This document shows positions 1 through 10,679 of a stretch of 64,000 nucleotides of DNA, piece after piece. Every line of letters starts with the position of its first letter. Position 1 is the first letter of the stretch. The stretch lies in assembly GCA_019188255.1 (NCBI GenBank), contig JAETXT010000006.1, positions 1,178,001 to 1,242,000 of the forward strand, in the 5' to 3' direction. The notes beneath the pieces are model-generated. The model made no database searches, was not told the DNA's origin, and worked only from the letters and a program-made list of their open reading frames with translations. A program made the position numbers and the translations under genes. The stretch comes from Verticillium longisporum (Eukaryota > Ascomycota > Sordariomycetes > Glomerellales > Plectosphaerellaceae).

Positions 1-229
1 CATCCCATGGAGTCCCCGGTGCTCTGCGTTTTGGCTTGGACGAGGCTAGTCTGATGCAACCGCTTTAGTCGTTTTTTCTCCAGATGGGGGTGGGTGATTG
101 GGGGTGATTGGGGGGCAAAGGGGGGGAGCTGGAGCAAAGCTTGAACCATACCCCAGACATGGGCCATGTCAGTCAAGCTCAAGTCATTGTCGTCGAGATA
201 TAAGATCATTGTGGTGCCAACTCCAGAAC

Positions 230-356
230 GTGTCTCATTATCCTCATCCTCATCACAATCATCAGCTTCACTGCCTGAGTCTCGAGCTTCCTCTTCCTCA
301 GCTCAACATCCTCACAAACTCTCTTCACTCACCTCCCTTACACACACATCACCACC
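230..356 (+). promoter_or_regulatory. Pyrimidine-rich leader of the MFS gene
   Basis: The stretch before the ATG at 357 is dominated by TC/CT runs (TCCTCATCCTCATC, TTCCTCTTCCTCAG) and ends in ACCACC directly before ATGG. CT-rich tracts next to start codons are common in well-expressed filamentous-fungal genes. No TATA box is evident. The exact transcription start is not determinable here. Confidence 0.4.
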
Positions 357-1789
357 ATGGCTGGCGGCGGTATCCCCTCGGCCGCGCCTCAGTTGGCTGG
401 CGGCTACCTCACTGGTCGCGCCCTCATCTTCCCTCTCTCCCTCATCATCTCTCTCTTCTTCCTCTGGGGCTTCTCCTACGGCCTTCTCGATGTCCTCAAC
501 AAGCACTTCCAGACCGTCCTAGGCATCACCCGCCTCGAGTCCACTGGCCTCCAGGTCATGTACTTTGGCGGCGGTTACCTTCTCTTCTCTCCCATTGCCG
601 CCGAGTGCCTCAAGCGCCGCGGTTACAAGCAGACCATCCTCATGGGTCTCAGCCTCTACTCCCTAGGCGCCATTCTCTTCTGGCCCGTCGTCGCTACCGC
701 CAAGCCTGAGAACGGCCGCGCTGCCTTTGGCGGCTTCTGCGCCTGCATCCTCGTCATCGCCTGCGGTCTCGCCACCCTCGAGACGGCCGCCAACTCGTAC
801 GCCGTCGTCATTGGCAAGCCCGAGTCCGCTTCGGCCCGCCTCCAGTTCTGCCAGTCCTGGAACGGTGTCGCCTCCTTCATCGGTCCCCTCATCGCCTCCA
901 AGTTCTTCTTCTCGGGCGCCAACCAGAACAGCCTCACCAATGTCCAGTTTGTCTACCTCGCCGTCGCCTGCGCCGGTGTCGCAGTCGCCATCATGTTCTT
1001 CTTCGCCAAGCTGCCTGAGATTTCCGAGGCTACCATTGAGGAGTCCTCTGATGGTCAGGTCAAGGGCTCCATCTGGAAGCAGTACAACATGTGGGCCGCC
1101 TTCTTCGCCCAGCTCTGCTACGTCGGTGCCCAGGTTACCAGTAAGTCTTCCAGAGCTCTCTACACTTCCCTCGAAGCTCAACTAACGCGTTCGCAGTCGC
1201 CACCTTCTTTATCAACTACGCTCACGAGAACGGTGGTTTCACGACCTCCAAGGGCAGCACCATGCTCAGCTACGCCCTCATCACCTTCACCGTCGGCCGC
1301 TTCGTCGCCACGGGCATCGCCACGTTCCTGAGCTCCGACTTCATCCTCGTCGTCTACGCCGTCGCCGCCTCGGCCCTGACGGCCTACGTCAGCGTCGGCA
1401 AGGGCAGCGGCGCCGTCGGCGCCCTCATCGCCATCTTCTTCTTCCTCGCCCCCATGTACCCCACCATCTTCACCCTCGGCACCGAGGGTCTCGGCCACCA
1501 CACCCGCCGCGGCGCCGGCATCCTCGTCATGGGCGTCTCCGGCGGCGCCGTCTTCCCTCCCATCCAGGGCGCCATTGCCGATGCCAAGGGCACCAGGATC
1601 AGCTACGTCGTGCCCATGATCGGCCTCATCTTCGTCCTCGGCTACGCTTGCATCCACTGGGTCCGCAAGGGCATGAACATCCTCGCGCCCAAGTCTGTCT
1701 CCAACACCACTGTCGAGCAGGTTGAGAAGGGCGAAGAGGGTGCCCTGGATGAGAAGAAGCAGGGTGACGCCTGGGTCGAGAAGATCTGA
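357..1789 (+). CDS. MFS transporter, fucose permease-like (FucP/GGP type)
   Basis: Predicted plasma-membrane sugar:proton symporter of the major facilitator superfamily. Two exons, 357-1140 and 1197-1789, joined by a 56-nt intron (GTAAGT donor, CTAAC branch at 1182-1186, GCAG acceptor), give 458 residues. The N-terminal half has FFLWGFSYGLLDVLNKHF and the motif ECLKRRGYKQT between helices 2 and 3, the FucP/glucose-galactose transporter pattern. About 12 hydrophobic segments are visible and the C-terminal tail is short and charged. The start codon lies in CACCACCATGG, a strong fungal context, after a pyrimidine-rich leader. The exact sugar cannot be read from sequence. Family assignment is solid; substrate is unknown. 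Confidence 0.9.
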
Positions 1790-2903
1790 GATGCTTCTTG
1801 ATGATGCATTATGATGACTACTGGAGTTTACACGGTGTGCTTTAAACATTAAACGAATCATACACATATCATGGGGGTTTAGCAATGGCGAACGTTGCCG
1901 GGTAGACGGTCATGGGTTTTAGATCTGGCTGTTTACATACAGCATTAGAACTGCCTTTGAGCAAGGACACGATTTCATGATACACTCCGAGACATCATTG
2001 CTGCCTTGTGCCTGACGTGTAAAACAGAGCATGTGCTAGCCGACGTTTACGCTTTGGCGTCGCGGTCTGTAAGATATCGGGTGGGGGCTTCACAGCCCCA
2101 ACCAGCCGGAATAGACAAGAAGTCAGGAGCTGCAAGTCGGGAAGTAAGATCCATGATAGATGAAGAAACATTTAAAGACGTCAAAGGTAAACTCGTGAAG
2201 TATATCCTTCGTGTCTAACACTTTTATCTCTTGATGTATGTTATTTGTTGCAATGTTACGGATGTCAGGCCATGCATACGGAAATCATGAATGCAAGACC
2301 ATCCTGCAATCTGGCGCATGGAAGTTGCTTGTGTGATTGCAGTAGCTGTGCTCATGTGTAGGGACGGTGTGCACTGTCAGAATGAGCGCCTAAATACTGG
2401 ACACAAAATGAGATGTCCAGCTATGCGAAAATGAACGGAGCGAGAAGCCTACAGATACAGGCAGACGTGTAGATACTACGTTTATTAAAAGCTTACCTCA
2501 CCTTACGTGGAGGTGCCTGGTAGACCACCTCTTCAAGACTTTGTACAACCCTCAATGAATCTGCTGCCTCCTGCACGGCTCATAGTGACCACACGGCAGT
2601 ACACCGCCGGATGTCAGCCTGAGATCAAGGAATACTACCCGTGGTAAGCTCGTCGCATGAAGAAAAGCATTTAGACCGAGCAGTCTATATGTACCACAAT
2701 CGGGGCCCGCTTTTCCTCCATCACTTCAAGTACCAGGCTCCATTGGCAAGGCGGCCAGCAATAGCCTCTGCTGCTGGACACACTGCTCCAAATGACCCAA
2801 AACTTCTAATCTGGCAGGCCAAGTGTCCACACGAGCCACGTCTGGCATGCTGCTTGTATCATGAGTGCCGCCTTGATCGCCTGACTGCTAGGTCATTGAG
2901 CGT
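1790..2903. other. Intergenic, no gene seen
   Basis: Between the MFS stop and the retroelement remnant I find only short open frames with no family resemblance and no intron structure. The first ~100 bases, with AATAAA-like ATTAAA near 1850, probably hold the 3' UTR of the MFS gene. Confidence 0.5.
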
Positions 2904-2907
2904 CCTG

Positions 2908-3585
2908 TGTTGTAGGGGGTCAAGTGCGGAAGGAAGGTGTGTATTCTGTAGCTATTCTACAGGGCAGGAGGGTGCCTGGACAACTTGAGTAACTGCATTC
3001 CACAGGTTGAAGGGGTCTCGATCGGCAATATCCCAACCTGTGCCTTCGATGCGATCGAATAGGCTAGAGTGGATTGAGGCGACAAGAGTGCTCATTGCTA
3101 TCGCCTTCTTGTCCCTCCATACCTCCCTATCTGCTACGTCGGCAGGGGGGGGAATAGAGGCACTGAGGAATTCATCGCAGCGCCCGCATTCGAGGAAGGC
3201 AATGACGCTGAGCTTCCAGGAGCGGTAATTCGATTTGCCGAGTAGTCGTTCGACCTGATGATAAGGCTGTGTAGTCATTGCGGGCTAGAGGGTACAGCGT
3301 TTTGCTGAGTTTGGCGTTATGCCGAGATTTGGCGTTGAGCCGTGGCGTTTTGCCGAGTAGTTGAACCGCCGGTTTTAGGTAGGATTTTCCACCAAACCTG
3401 GATCAAAAAAGACGATAATAGTATCGTTTAAAAGAGGAAATGAAGCTATTGATAACGATATAAGAATCGTAATACTCACGATAGGTTGCAGTGCGCAAAA
3501 GGGCGTACAACCTGTTGTAGGGGGTTAAGTGCGGAAGAAAGGTGTGTATTCTGTAGCTATTCTCCAGGGCAGGAGGGTGCCTGGA
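2908..3585 (-). mobile_element. Decayed Copia-type LTR retroelement remnant
   Basis: A gag-like reading frame is enclosed by two copies of a ~75-bp direct repeat (2908-2980 and 3513-3585). The copies are nearly identical, starting TGTTGTAGGGGGT and ending GGTGCCTGGA. Read on the minus strand the repeat ends in CTACAACA, as an LTR 3' end would. The left copy begins where the gag frame is cut, so pol and most of the 3' LTR seem to have been lost by deletion. The orientation of the gag frame agrees with a minus-strand element whose 5' LTR remnant is the right copy. No target duplication was established. Confidence 0.5.
2952..3278 (-). pseudogene. Truncated Copia gag-like fragment
   Basis: A 108-codon frame has the hallmarks of the N-terminal part of fungal Copia gag polyproteins. 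LLGKSNYRSWKLSVIAFLE matches the 'L.G.NY.SWK....FLE' block, followed by a W-D-K-K-A...L..SI....F-D-R-I region and a LWNAV helix near the end. The protein is cut after ~100 residues exactly at the left 75-bp repeat, so zinc knuckle, protease, integrase and reverse transcriptase are absent. It is a fossil. Family match is by eye and of moderate confidence. Confidence 0.5.
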
Positions 3586-4136
3586 ACTAAGCTATGGGAG
3601 GCACTGGGTGCACAGGCCACCTGGCACCAGGTGAATGCCACTGACCAAGTGAATGCCACCACCAACATCGTGTACCCCCTGTCTGGCGGTGAAGGGCAGA
3701 ATCTGGAAAAGGGCAGCCACTCAGCACAGACCACCTCGCCCATTCCTCCTTGGAACTGGTGTTCCGAGATGGTGAATCATGCCATCATGACTTCGTTCTT
3801 CGACAACAATCAGGCCATGCCGAGGATGCAAAGCTGGGAAAAGTGGTATTCAAGATGATGCGCAAACTCATCACTGACCGTGTCACGAAGTTTTTGAAGA
3901 CACCATCTTCTGAGCAGCATCCATCAAAGTTATCGTTTCATGATGAAGTCGCGCAGATTGCAGGCCGAGAATCGCGCTGGTTAGATTACCTAGGTAGGTA
4001 GCATTTGGTCGCCGCTCCCATCGCCAACTCCGCGATTGTTTTCATATCGTTAATTGAACCACGCAACGGGACCCGATTCCCACACAGGTCTTACTGCTCG
4101 ATAGATCAAGGCAAACGCCAGCAGCGAGACTGCAAG
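3586..4136. other. Intergenic upstream of the glycosyltransferase gene
   Basis: Only short frames without recognisable domains occur here. The final ~130 bases are the likely promoter and leader of the glycosyltransferase gene. No TATA box or repeat stands out. Confidence 0.4.
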
Positions 4137-5923
4137 ATGTCCTTGGACTTGCGCAATGTTGGGCTGGGCGGCCAAATCGGCGACCCAGCTGTGTCAAGCA
4201 AGCAAAACATCCATGGCCACTCCCCAGAAGATGGCAACTTGCCAAAAGCTCCTACAAAGGTTTTCTCTGGACAGGATGATTCTTCAGCAAAGGTGCTTGT
4301 GGTGTCTGGCACTGGAGGCCTGACACATGCAGGTTGGTTCTTACGCCACCAAACAGACCGCTCAACCGCTATCAGAACCCTTCTGACTGACTCACAGCAC
4401 CCGTATTGGAAATGGGCCGCATACTGGCCAGGAGAGGCCATCGAGTCGAATTCGCAACTCATCGGGGACAAGAAAAGTGGGTGAACTCGCCAGATTACTC
4501 TTTCATCTCTCGGACGCATACCATGGGCGACCCCATGACTGCGGAAAAGGAAGCCGCCCACTATCTCCATATGCAACAAACAGACGCCAGACGAGATTAC
4601 CGAGACTATTTCCTGCCGAAATTCACCGTCGACGCGTTCTGGGCATCCGACTACCGGTCGCTGAAAGAGGTGATTCAAGTTTCGAGACCAGACATGATTG
4701 TAGCCGATTTCTTTGTCGACGCCGTGCGAGACATTCAGCACCAATTCGGCATCCCCGTCGCGACTCTTTGGCCCCAGATGCCATACGGCATGGTCGGCGC
4801 CCCGTACATCCCCGGGGTACCAGGGCTACAAATCGATGCCTTGAGCAGCGAGCATGCATCACTATGGACGCGTGTCCGTGCAGCTTTCCGGCCCCTGCGG
4901 ACCATTTCAGCGTTGATTCCGTACTTTTGGTTCATCCGGAATATGCGACGGGCAGCTGGCGTCACGTACTCGCTTTTCACGATAAACAAGCCGGACTACC
5001 TCGTCTTGGTCAACTCGTTCTGGGGACTGGAAACACCCAAAGACTTGCCGCCCCTGATGGCGGCTGTAGGGCCCATTCTCGCTGACGAGTATCCCGCTCT
5101 GGATGACAAACTGGAGGCCCTCTTCGCGTCACACCATCGCGTAGCTTTCATCTCTTTCGGCACTCATGTTCTGGTGCCTCCTGAGCATCTACAACGTCTC
5201 CTCCTTGCGCTTTCGTCTTTGCTTGGAGAAGGTCTCATCGACGGCATCATCTGGGTCGCAAAAGACGCGCAGCGCGCTCTTTTCAACCGAGCTCGTCGTA
5301 TTGCTCAAGGCAGCGACGTCCGCATGGGTGAGCTTCTTGACAACAAGAACCGCGCATGGCTCTTCACGCCTTTTGCGCCTCAGCGAGCCATCCTGGACCG
5401 ACCTGAGACGATCCTCTTCATGACACACGGCGGTGGTAGCAGCGTCAACGAAGCCGCATATCACGGAACGCCAATGCTAGTTCTGGGCTTCTTTTTCGAC
5501 CAGCTTCTCAACGGACTTCGCGTTCAGGAGGCAGGCATTGGCATGTCCCTCGACAAAGCGGCTTTCACTGGCGAAGAGGTGTTTCAAAAGGCACGAATCA
5601 TATTGACGGATGAAGGCGGTGTATTCTCACGTGACATAAAACGCATGCAGCACATTGCGCGTGTTTCGTCGAGGAAGAAGGAATACGGTGCGGATTTGAT
5701 CGAGGAGGTTATGTTCGATGCCATGTTCAGCAAGATCCCAGCGGTCGAGGGTGATAAACTAATGATGACGAGGCGAAGAAGGCCAATGCATCTGCAAACG
5801 GCGGACTCTAGAATGTCGGTATGGAAAGCAAGGAATTGGGACTTGACGGTGCTCGGCCTTCTGGTCACGGGGAGCTTTATGGGAGTTGCATACGTTGGCT
5901 ACGTCCGGTTAATCAAAAGTTAA
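4137..5923 (+). CDS. UDP-glycosyltransferase, GT1 family, with C-terminal membrane anchor
   Basis: Predicted sugar transferase from a UDP-sugar to a lipid or small-molecule acceptor. Two exons, 4137-4332 and 4398-5923, with a 65-nt intron (GTTGGT...CTCACAG, CTGAC branch), give 573 residues. Splicing rebuilds the family N-terminal block: GTGGLTHA joins APVLEMGRILARRGHRVEFATH, and this junction decides the intron. The C-terminal donor-binding signature is THGGGSSVNEAAYHGTPML then FFFDQLLNG (about residues 408-438), with the D-Q pair that contacts the sugar. The usual G-H after GG in the first block is T-H-A-A-P. Residues ~548-568 form one hydrophobic helix followed by a short basic tail, so the enzyme is probably membrane-tethered. 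Start codon is the first ATG in frame giving a plausible N-terminus; a longer N-terminus is possible. Confidence 0.8.
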
Positions 5924-7614
5924 CTTAACGATAGATAGATGGACATTTGAGGCTTTGCTTCCTGTGTGGGTGCCGCATCAAAGTCCATGTGTTTGGTCTG
6001 ATGACATCGACAGTGTTTGGCAACTACAGCTAAGACCAAGCACGGCGACTGCCCACTTTGTCAGACTGTAAATGTCATGAGACACCATCAGAAAAGAAAC
6101 CCCTACGTACCTTCTGTTGGCTTGCCATTAGCAATCCTGAGCTTGAAGAACGTTAAACTCCAGCTAGCGGTTCGTTTTCCGCATAAGCCTGAAACGAGAA
6201 AAAAGGGCATATAATCTCCCTCATCTAGATTATTGTATTAATCATATCCTCAATGCCTCTCTCTGCTGCTGGGTTCCTATTATTTGCCAATGCAAAAAGT
6301 AGGGGCTCTCTCATATGAGACGTTTTGATTCTATGGCTGATTTCACAGGCTGGATTTATCTATTCAACGCGGCCAACCCATCCTGTGGCCGCGACTCTCC
6401 TTAGGGCTTCATAGCTACCTCCTTTGGAGCACCCCCAAGTTCTTGCTGCCGAGAGTTCGCTGATAGCTGCCTCAAAACCCTTTCGCCATGGCATGCAAGT
6501 GAAGGCAATACTATTCACCAACGAATTTGACGGTTCCATATCCACATCACGGCTCCCCATACCAGAAAGCAGCCCCTGGAGTACTGAATTGACCAGCAGT
6601 AACTCGACTTTGTTGCCTCGTCTGCTACAAGTGGTGCTTGGCGTTATTTTGGCGTTGTGAAATTCCTTACTCACATCGTCAAAATCGGATCGGCAGACAT
6701 ACTTACGAGAGTCGGAAGGCCGTGCTCGGTTGTTGCATGATGATGATTCGGGCAGGTGGCACTAATACAGTTGGAACGTTTGACGATCCAGAACACGAGA
6801 ATGTTATTTTGCAATCTCACAATACAGTAGAAGCGAGGATCAAGCCAACAGGACAATGCTCGTACGGGCAGGCAGGTGATGCGGACGCCTCGATCGTGTG
6901 TCATGCGTGGGGTTATTGCCGTTTTCCTGAGGACAAGCATACAAGAATGACCTCAGTGCGACGGAGACTTTCGATCCGCACGGAACGACCACCCGGCCAA
7001 CCTGCTGGGTTCGTACGATAGGTTATTGGCTTGGCAATTAGGTCCTCATTTCCAGTGGTCCATGCCAAGCGAAAGCATGTGCACTTTATGCAGCATCGAA
7101 GGGCGGGAAAACTCATTGAGGTCAATGCCCGGGGTTGGGTGTGAAAGACCACCGGACAGGCTTCGTAGTACAGCGAAAAGTTTCGGTGTTTGGCAGGTTA
7201 TGCAAAGGTTGTTGCGATAGGGCCGAGCCGTGAGCGTTCGGGCTGGTTCCGGAGCAAGTCAGCCTACATGATGTGGAGTCGGCTCAACATGAACCTGACC
7301 TACTCATATGCGGCTATCTCTTGGCTGTTGGTTCGACCATGTCCATGTCAATGCCACCTACCGGTCTGAACTGATGATACCTGGACTTTTGTGAGGTATT
7401 TGATTAATACTGTGAGAATGACGATAGAACTTGTATTCAAGCACCCAAGTGGCAAGGCCTCCTTGTCGTAACACTGCCTTATTCACATGTGCCACCGTAC
7501 CATCCTTGGCGATTCCACCCCTGCTCATCAAGAGATCTGACTGGACTCAGAGATATTATTAAACTGGAAGAGTTCTCTATTAAGGAGTTCTTGTGACGAG
7601 TGAAGGATAGCAAC
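5924..7614. other. Long intergenic region, no supported gene
   Basis: About 1.7 kb with only short, overlapping frames on both strands, none with family resemblance or splice structure. Composition is intermediate. It could hold decayed repeat sequence, but I cannot name one. Confidence 0.5.
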
Positions 7615-7802
7615 TGTTGGTCTCTTGGGGATCCCTAACTAAGTAGAATAATCGAGAACCTCCTCTTCTAACTATAGAACGGTGACCCTTCTTATATATA
7701 AGGTAGTCCCTCGTAACGCTCGGCCCTCCCTTCTGCTCTGTAACCCTTTGCCAGATAGCTGGTGTCCCACAGTTGTCCCATAGTTGATCGAGGGTTCTGA
7801 CA
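7615..7802 (-). repeat. Possible solo LTR-like sequence
   Basis: Read on the minus strand this segment starts TGTCAGAACC and ends CCAACA, the TG...CA ends of an LTR, and has a TATA box (TTATATATAAG) near the middle followed by a possible start region. Length (188 bp) fits a small solo LTR. The flanks GCAAC and TTATC do not match as a target duplication, so the boundary or the identity may be wrong. Confidence 0.28.
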
Positions 7803-8443
7803 TTATCCGTTGTTGCAACTTCTTCATGATGTGGTTGCTCTTGTCGATTTTTTAAAACTGTGAAGGCGACATGTCGGATAGTGTTGGTTCGCAGAAGCCT
7901 GTCGAAGTTGTTTCCTGGTGTGTGTCTTTGACCTTTCGGACAATCGAAACTTCGATAAGAAGGGCTTGAAGTACCCAAAATGGACTTGAAGCATGCATCA
8001 TAACGTCTTGCCTTGAACCTGCCTTTTACCGGCAGATGTATCCGCTGCCCAGCCACTGCTCGACGCGGGAAGGCCATCCAGTGTCTCCAGTCCAGAGTCG
8101 ACTTCAATCTCGCAATGGTCGGCCCCAGCGCTGCCGTCAATTCAATCAATTCAAATATCGGGGGTGGAATTGACTGTTTGATATATTTCGGACTATAGAT
8201 TTGACTGTTTGGATTGATTGACTGGATTTGATACGGTTTGAATTAGTAAATGAAGCTAACTAGATGATACGCACAGAAATGGCTACGGCTCTAGGGGGCT
8301 AGGTCTAGAGTCAGGTCTTGGGGACCAGGTAGGCGTTACGCTAGGAACACTTAATAGAAGCTATATAGCTATTCTATTAGGTATAAGATAGATGAATTCA
8401 GCTATCTAGGTAGGTAGGCTACGTAGGCTTAAGTAAGTAGAAC

Positions 8444-8557
8444 CAGGTCACGTGCCTATAGGCAGGTCACGTACCTATAGGCAGGTCACGTGCCTATAGA
8501 CAGGTCACGTGCCTATAGACAGGTCACGTGCCTATAGACAGGTCACGTGCCTATAGG
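8444..8557. repeat. Six-copy 19-bp minisatellite with CACGTG cores
   Basis: Six head-to-tail copies of the unit CAGGTCACGTGCCTATAG(G/A) fill exactly 114 bp; only copy 2 has CACGTA instead of CACGTG. Each unit carries an E-box palindrome inside a near-palindrome AGGTCACGTGCCT. The array lies in the left half of the hAT-type element and continues into degenerate AGGCCAcagg repeats to about 8600. Confidence 0.9.
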
Positions 8558-8686
8558 TCAGGCCACAGGCCAGGCCATAGGCGGCTATAAGGCAGGGCTA
8601 TAGGGCAGGCCATTCCATTCCGTAATAACGTGCAACTCTATTTTTTAGTCACATGATCTACCGGAATATAGAAATCCCGAGATTTA

Positions 8687-9280
8687 TATATCCCTTTAAC
8701 GCCGAAATTTGGCCTCAGTACCTCAAGAAGCTACCGCCTTCCTAATTGGGACTAGTATTAAAAATCCACAGCTACCTGCCTATGGCCCTAGATACCTGCC
8801 TGCCTCGCAACCCTCTACAACCACTACTACGTCAGCGATATCCAGACCCCTAAACCGCTAAAAAACCATCAAAAAGCACTATTTTCATTCATTTTCAAGC
8901 CTCATAATGGAGCCAAGTACCGCAGAGCTCGGAGATACGGGTATAAGGCGTCCTGACGCCTCACCGATACCTCCAGCGGTTGCCGAGTTCGAGCCTATGC
9001 GAATACCGCGTTTTCAACGTCATTTCCCTAAGCACTTGCCCTAGACCCCTCTAGAGCTATTCGAGTTATTTATGCTACCTTACCTGGTATCCCTCTGGGT
9101 AGAATTCGTGAATATCTCCCCTGTAGGCGACTCATAGCTTCAGAGAGATTGGTATTATACCTAATTTTGTATGTACCGCTGATCTAGTGCTATGCTTGTG
9201 ATTGGCTACTGACATTTTCTGCCGCTCCACTATCGATCCTCTAATATACTGAGGCCAAATTTCGGCGTTAAAGGGATATA
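8687..9280 (+). mobile_element. Nested inverted-repeat element, piggyBac-like remnant
   Basis: A perfect 34-bp inverted repeat bounds this block (8687-8720 and 9247-9280; outer ends TATATCCCTTTAACGCCG). Inside, the ATG at 8907 opens a 45-codon frame. Read past its stop, it shows TPLELFELFMLPYLVSLWVE followed by FVN, resembling the 'TP..LF.LFF...L...IV..TN' start of fungal piggyBac (DDE_Tnp_1_7) transposases. The rest of the transposase is gone. A TTAA lies inside each repeat and TATA at each edge, so the precise target duplication is unclear. This is an internally deleted copy nested in the hAT-type element; the family call is tentative. Confidence 0.45.
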
Positions 9281-9416
9281 ACTTGATAGCATTCAAATAG
9301 TTAATTAATTCGAATAGGGTAATTTGACTATTTGAATCGTGAAATAGGTGTGATTTGATTGGTTGTTTGACTGTTTGAATTGATAGGATTGAATTGACGG
9401 CAGCGCTGGTCGGCCC

Positions 9417-9758
9417 CGGCCCTCGGTGGAAGTTCTGATTCGTCTCAAATTCTCTCATATTCAAACTCGCCCAGACCATTTCAGGCCCATGGCCGTAGCT
9501 GAAGGGACCTGTCATATGCTTGAACAGCGGCGGCACTATCTCGAGGCCCATTGTTGCTAACTGCTACACGGATGTGGACTTTGTCTCCCTCAACAACAGG
9601 GGTTTGAAAGTCGGAACGCTCGAATGTCGTGTACGAAAATGAGTCCCTCGCACACCATTAGGCTAGTCGAACAAGCGGGTGGGGGGGATGTGTTCATAGT
9701 TCCACACCATACAAGGCTTGAAGCCGACTGCGTTTGGTAGAGACAAGAGATACATATG
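9417..9758. other. Short intergenic stretch right of the hAT element
   Basis: Contains the right-hand part of a minus-strand frame (9409-9551) that the hAT-type element appears to have split. Otherwise featureless down to the phosphotransferase stop. Confidence 0.35.
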
Positions 9759-10679
9759 TCAATTCCTCGGAGTCAGGGCCAAAGACCACAGGTCTGTCAG
9801 CTGACGACCTGTTCTAGCAGCCAGCCAGGCTTCTGAAGGCTCTGAGCCTTTGTGCGTAAAGCTGGTTCCATCGCGGAAAAATGATGTGGATCCCGCACCT
9901 GGTTCCGGCAGCATTCTCCAGAGGGTCTGTTCGGCTATGAGCTCCGTGCTGTAGGCGGGGAGAGCAATTGAGAGATACTCCTCCCAGTCTTCGGAGAAAA
10001 AGTTATAGTGCGCCTTCGTGAACTCCCAGTACTCTGGATACCATCCTGCAAACCCCCAGTCGATGATAGCAGCAACTCGCCCGTGGCGCACAATAATATT
10101 TCTTGGGGCTAGGTCCGCATGCGTAAAACAAGTGCGGTAGCGACCCGTATGCGTTGTGGCCACTTCTCGGCCAAGAGCACCGGCTTTGACGTCGTCCATA
10201 AGTAAGTGCTTTCGCGCCAAAGAATGGAACTCGTCATGGGTCATGGGACCAAAGAATTGAAATCCGATACGGCAGTCATAGGCGGGATTATGAGAAGCCG
10301 AGCAGACGATATCTTGCGCTGGGGGCTGAAGCTCCCGAAGAGAAGACGCGTACTGTTTGATGTCTGCAAAGATGGTATTCCTCTCGTCCGTTGAAAGGTC
10401 ATCCCAGGTGGTATCTAAGGCATCGCCTTGGATATACGCCATCTCAATATAGATACAACAGTTCTCGGTATGAATAGCGTAGATTCGAGGGACTGGGATT
10501 GTTGTGTGCGAGGCGATGTATCGCATAGCCTCGATCTCAGGAGGGTCGCATGGCCCCTTAATGACACGACGCCAGCTTACTCTGACAGTCTTTAGGCCGA
10601 GGGGGCGAAAGAGCACACTGCCGAGCCAGAGGCGTAGTCTCAGTGGGAACAGGGCTCCAATGGAGATGGATTGGCCCAT
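9759..10679 (-). CDS. APH-fold phosphotransferase family protein
   Basis: Predicted small-molecule kinase of the aminoglycoside phosphotransferase/choline kinase fold, 306 residues, one exon. The catalytic loop is FTHADLAPRN (H187, D189, N194) and the metal-binding segment is AIIDWGFAGW (D207). The N-lobe has RVIKGP and EIEAMRYIASHTTIPVPRIY, matching the 'E..am.....T.IPVP.v' pattern. I chose the ATG at 10679 because homologous sequence begins after it. The open frame continues 146 codons upstream (to 11117), but that part is Cys/Arg/Trp-rich and unlike the family. Such genes are numerous in ascomycetes and their substrates are mostly unknown. It lies alone, with no operon-like neighbour. Confidence 0.75.
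   Translation of the reverse strand: MGQSISIGALFPLRLRLWLGSVLFRPLGLKTVRVSWRRVIKGPCDPPEIEAMRYIASHTTIPVPRIYAIHTENCCIYIEMAYIQGDALDTTWDDLSTDERNTIFADIKQYASSLRELQPPAQDIVCSASHNPAYDCRIGFQFFGPMTHDEFHSLARKHLLMDDVKAGALGREVATTHTGRYRTCFTHADLAPRNIIVRHGRVAAIIDWGFAGWYPEYWEFTKAHYNFFSEDWEEYLSIALPAYSTELIAEQTLWRMLPEPGAGSTSFFRDGTSFTHKGSEPSEAWLAARTGRQLTDLWSLALTPRN

Larger units (their letters stand above)
8126..9408. mobile_element. Non-autonomous hAT-type DNA transposon (1,283 bp)
   Basis: Both ends carry the same 22-bp inverted repeat, beginning CAGCGCTGCCGTCAATTC, at 8126-8147 and 9387-9408. The element is flanked by a perfect 8-bp direct duplication, GTCGGCCC, at 8118-8125 and 9409-9416. Terminal CA-G-G/C-like ends with an 8-bp target duplication are the hAT hallmark. 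Subterminal copies of TTGACTGTTTG occur near both ends, as in hAT transposase-binding regions. No hAT transposase frame is present, so movement would need a transposase in trans. The interior holds a minisatellite and a second, nested inverted-repeat structure annotated separately. Confidence 0.8.

Noticed and set aside
663..1885. Long minus-strand frames opposite the MFS gene
   Set aside because: They mirror GC-rich third positions of the sense gene, have skewed Gly/Asp/Glu content, lack family motifs, and the sense strand has a complete spliced gene.
7610..7819. GCAAC at 7610-7614 and 7815-7819 as a target duplication of the LTR-like sequence
   Set aside because: Using it gives ends that are not TG...CA, so the match is likely chance.
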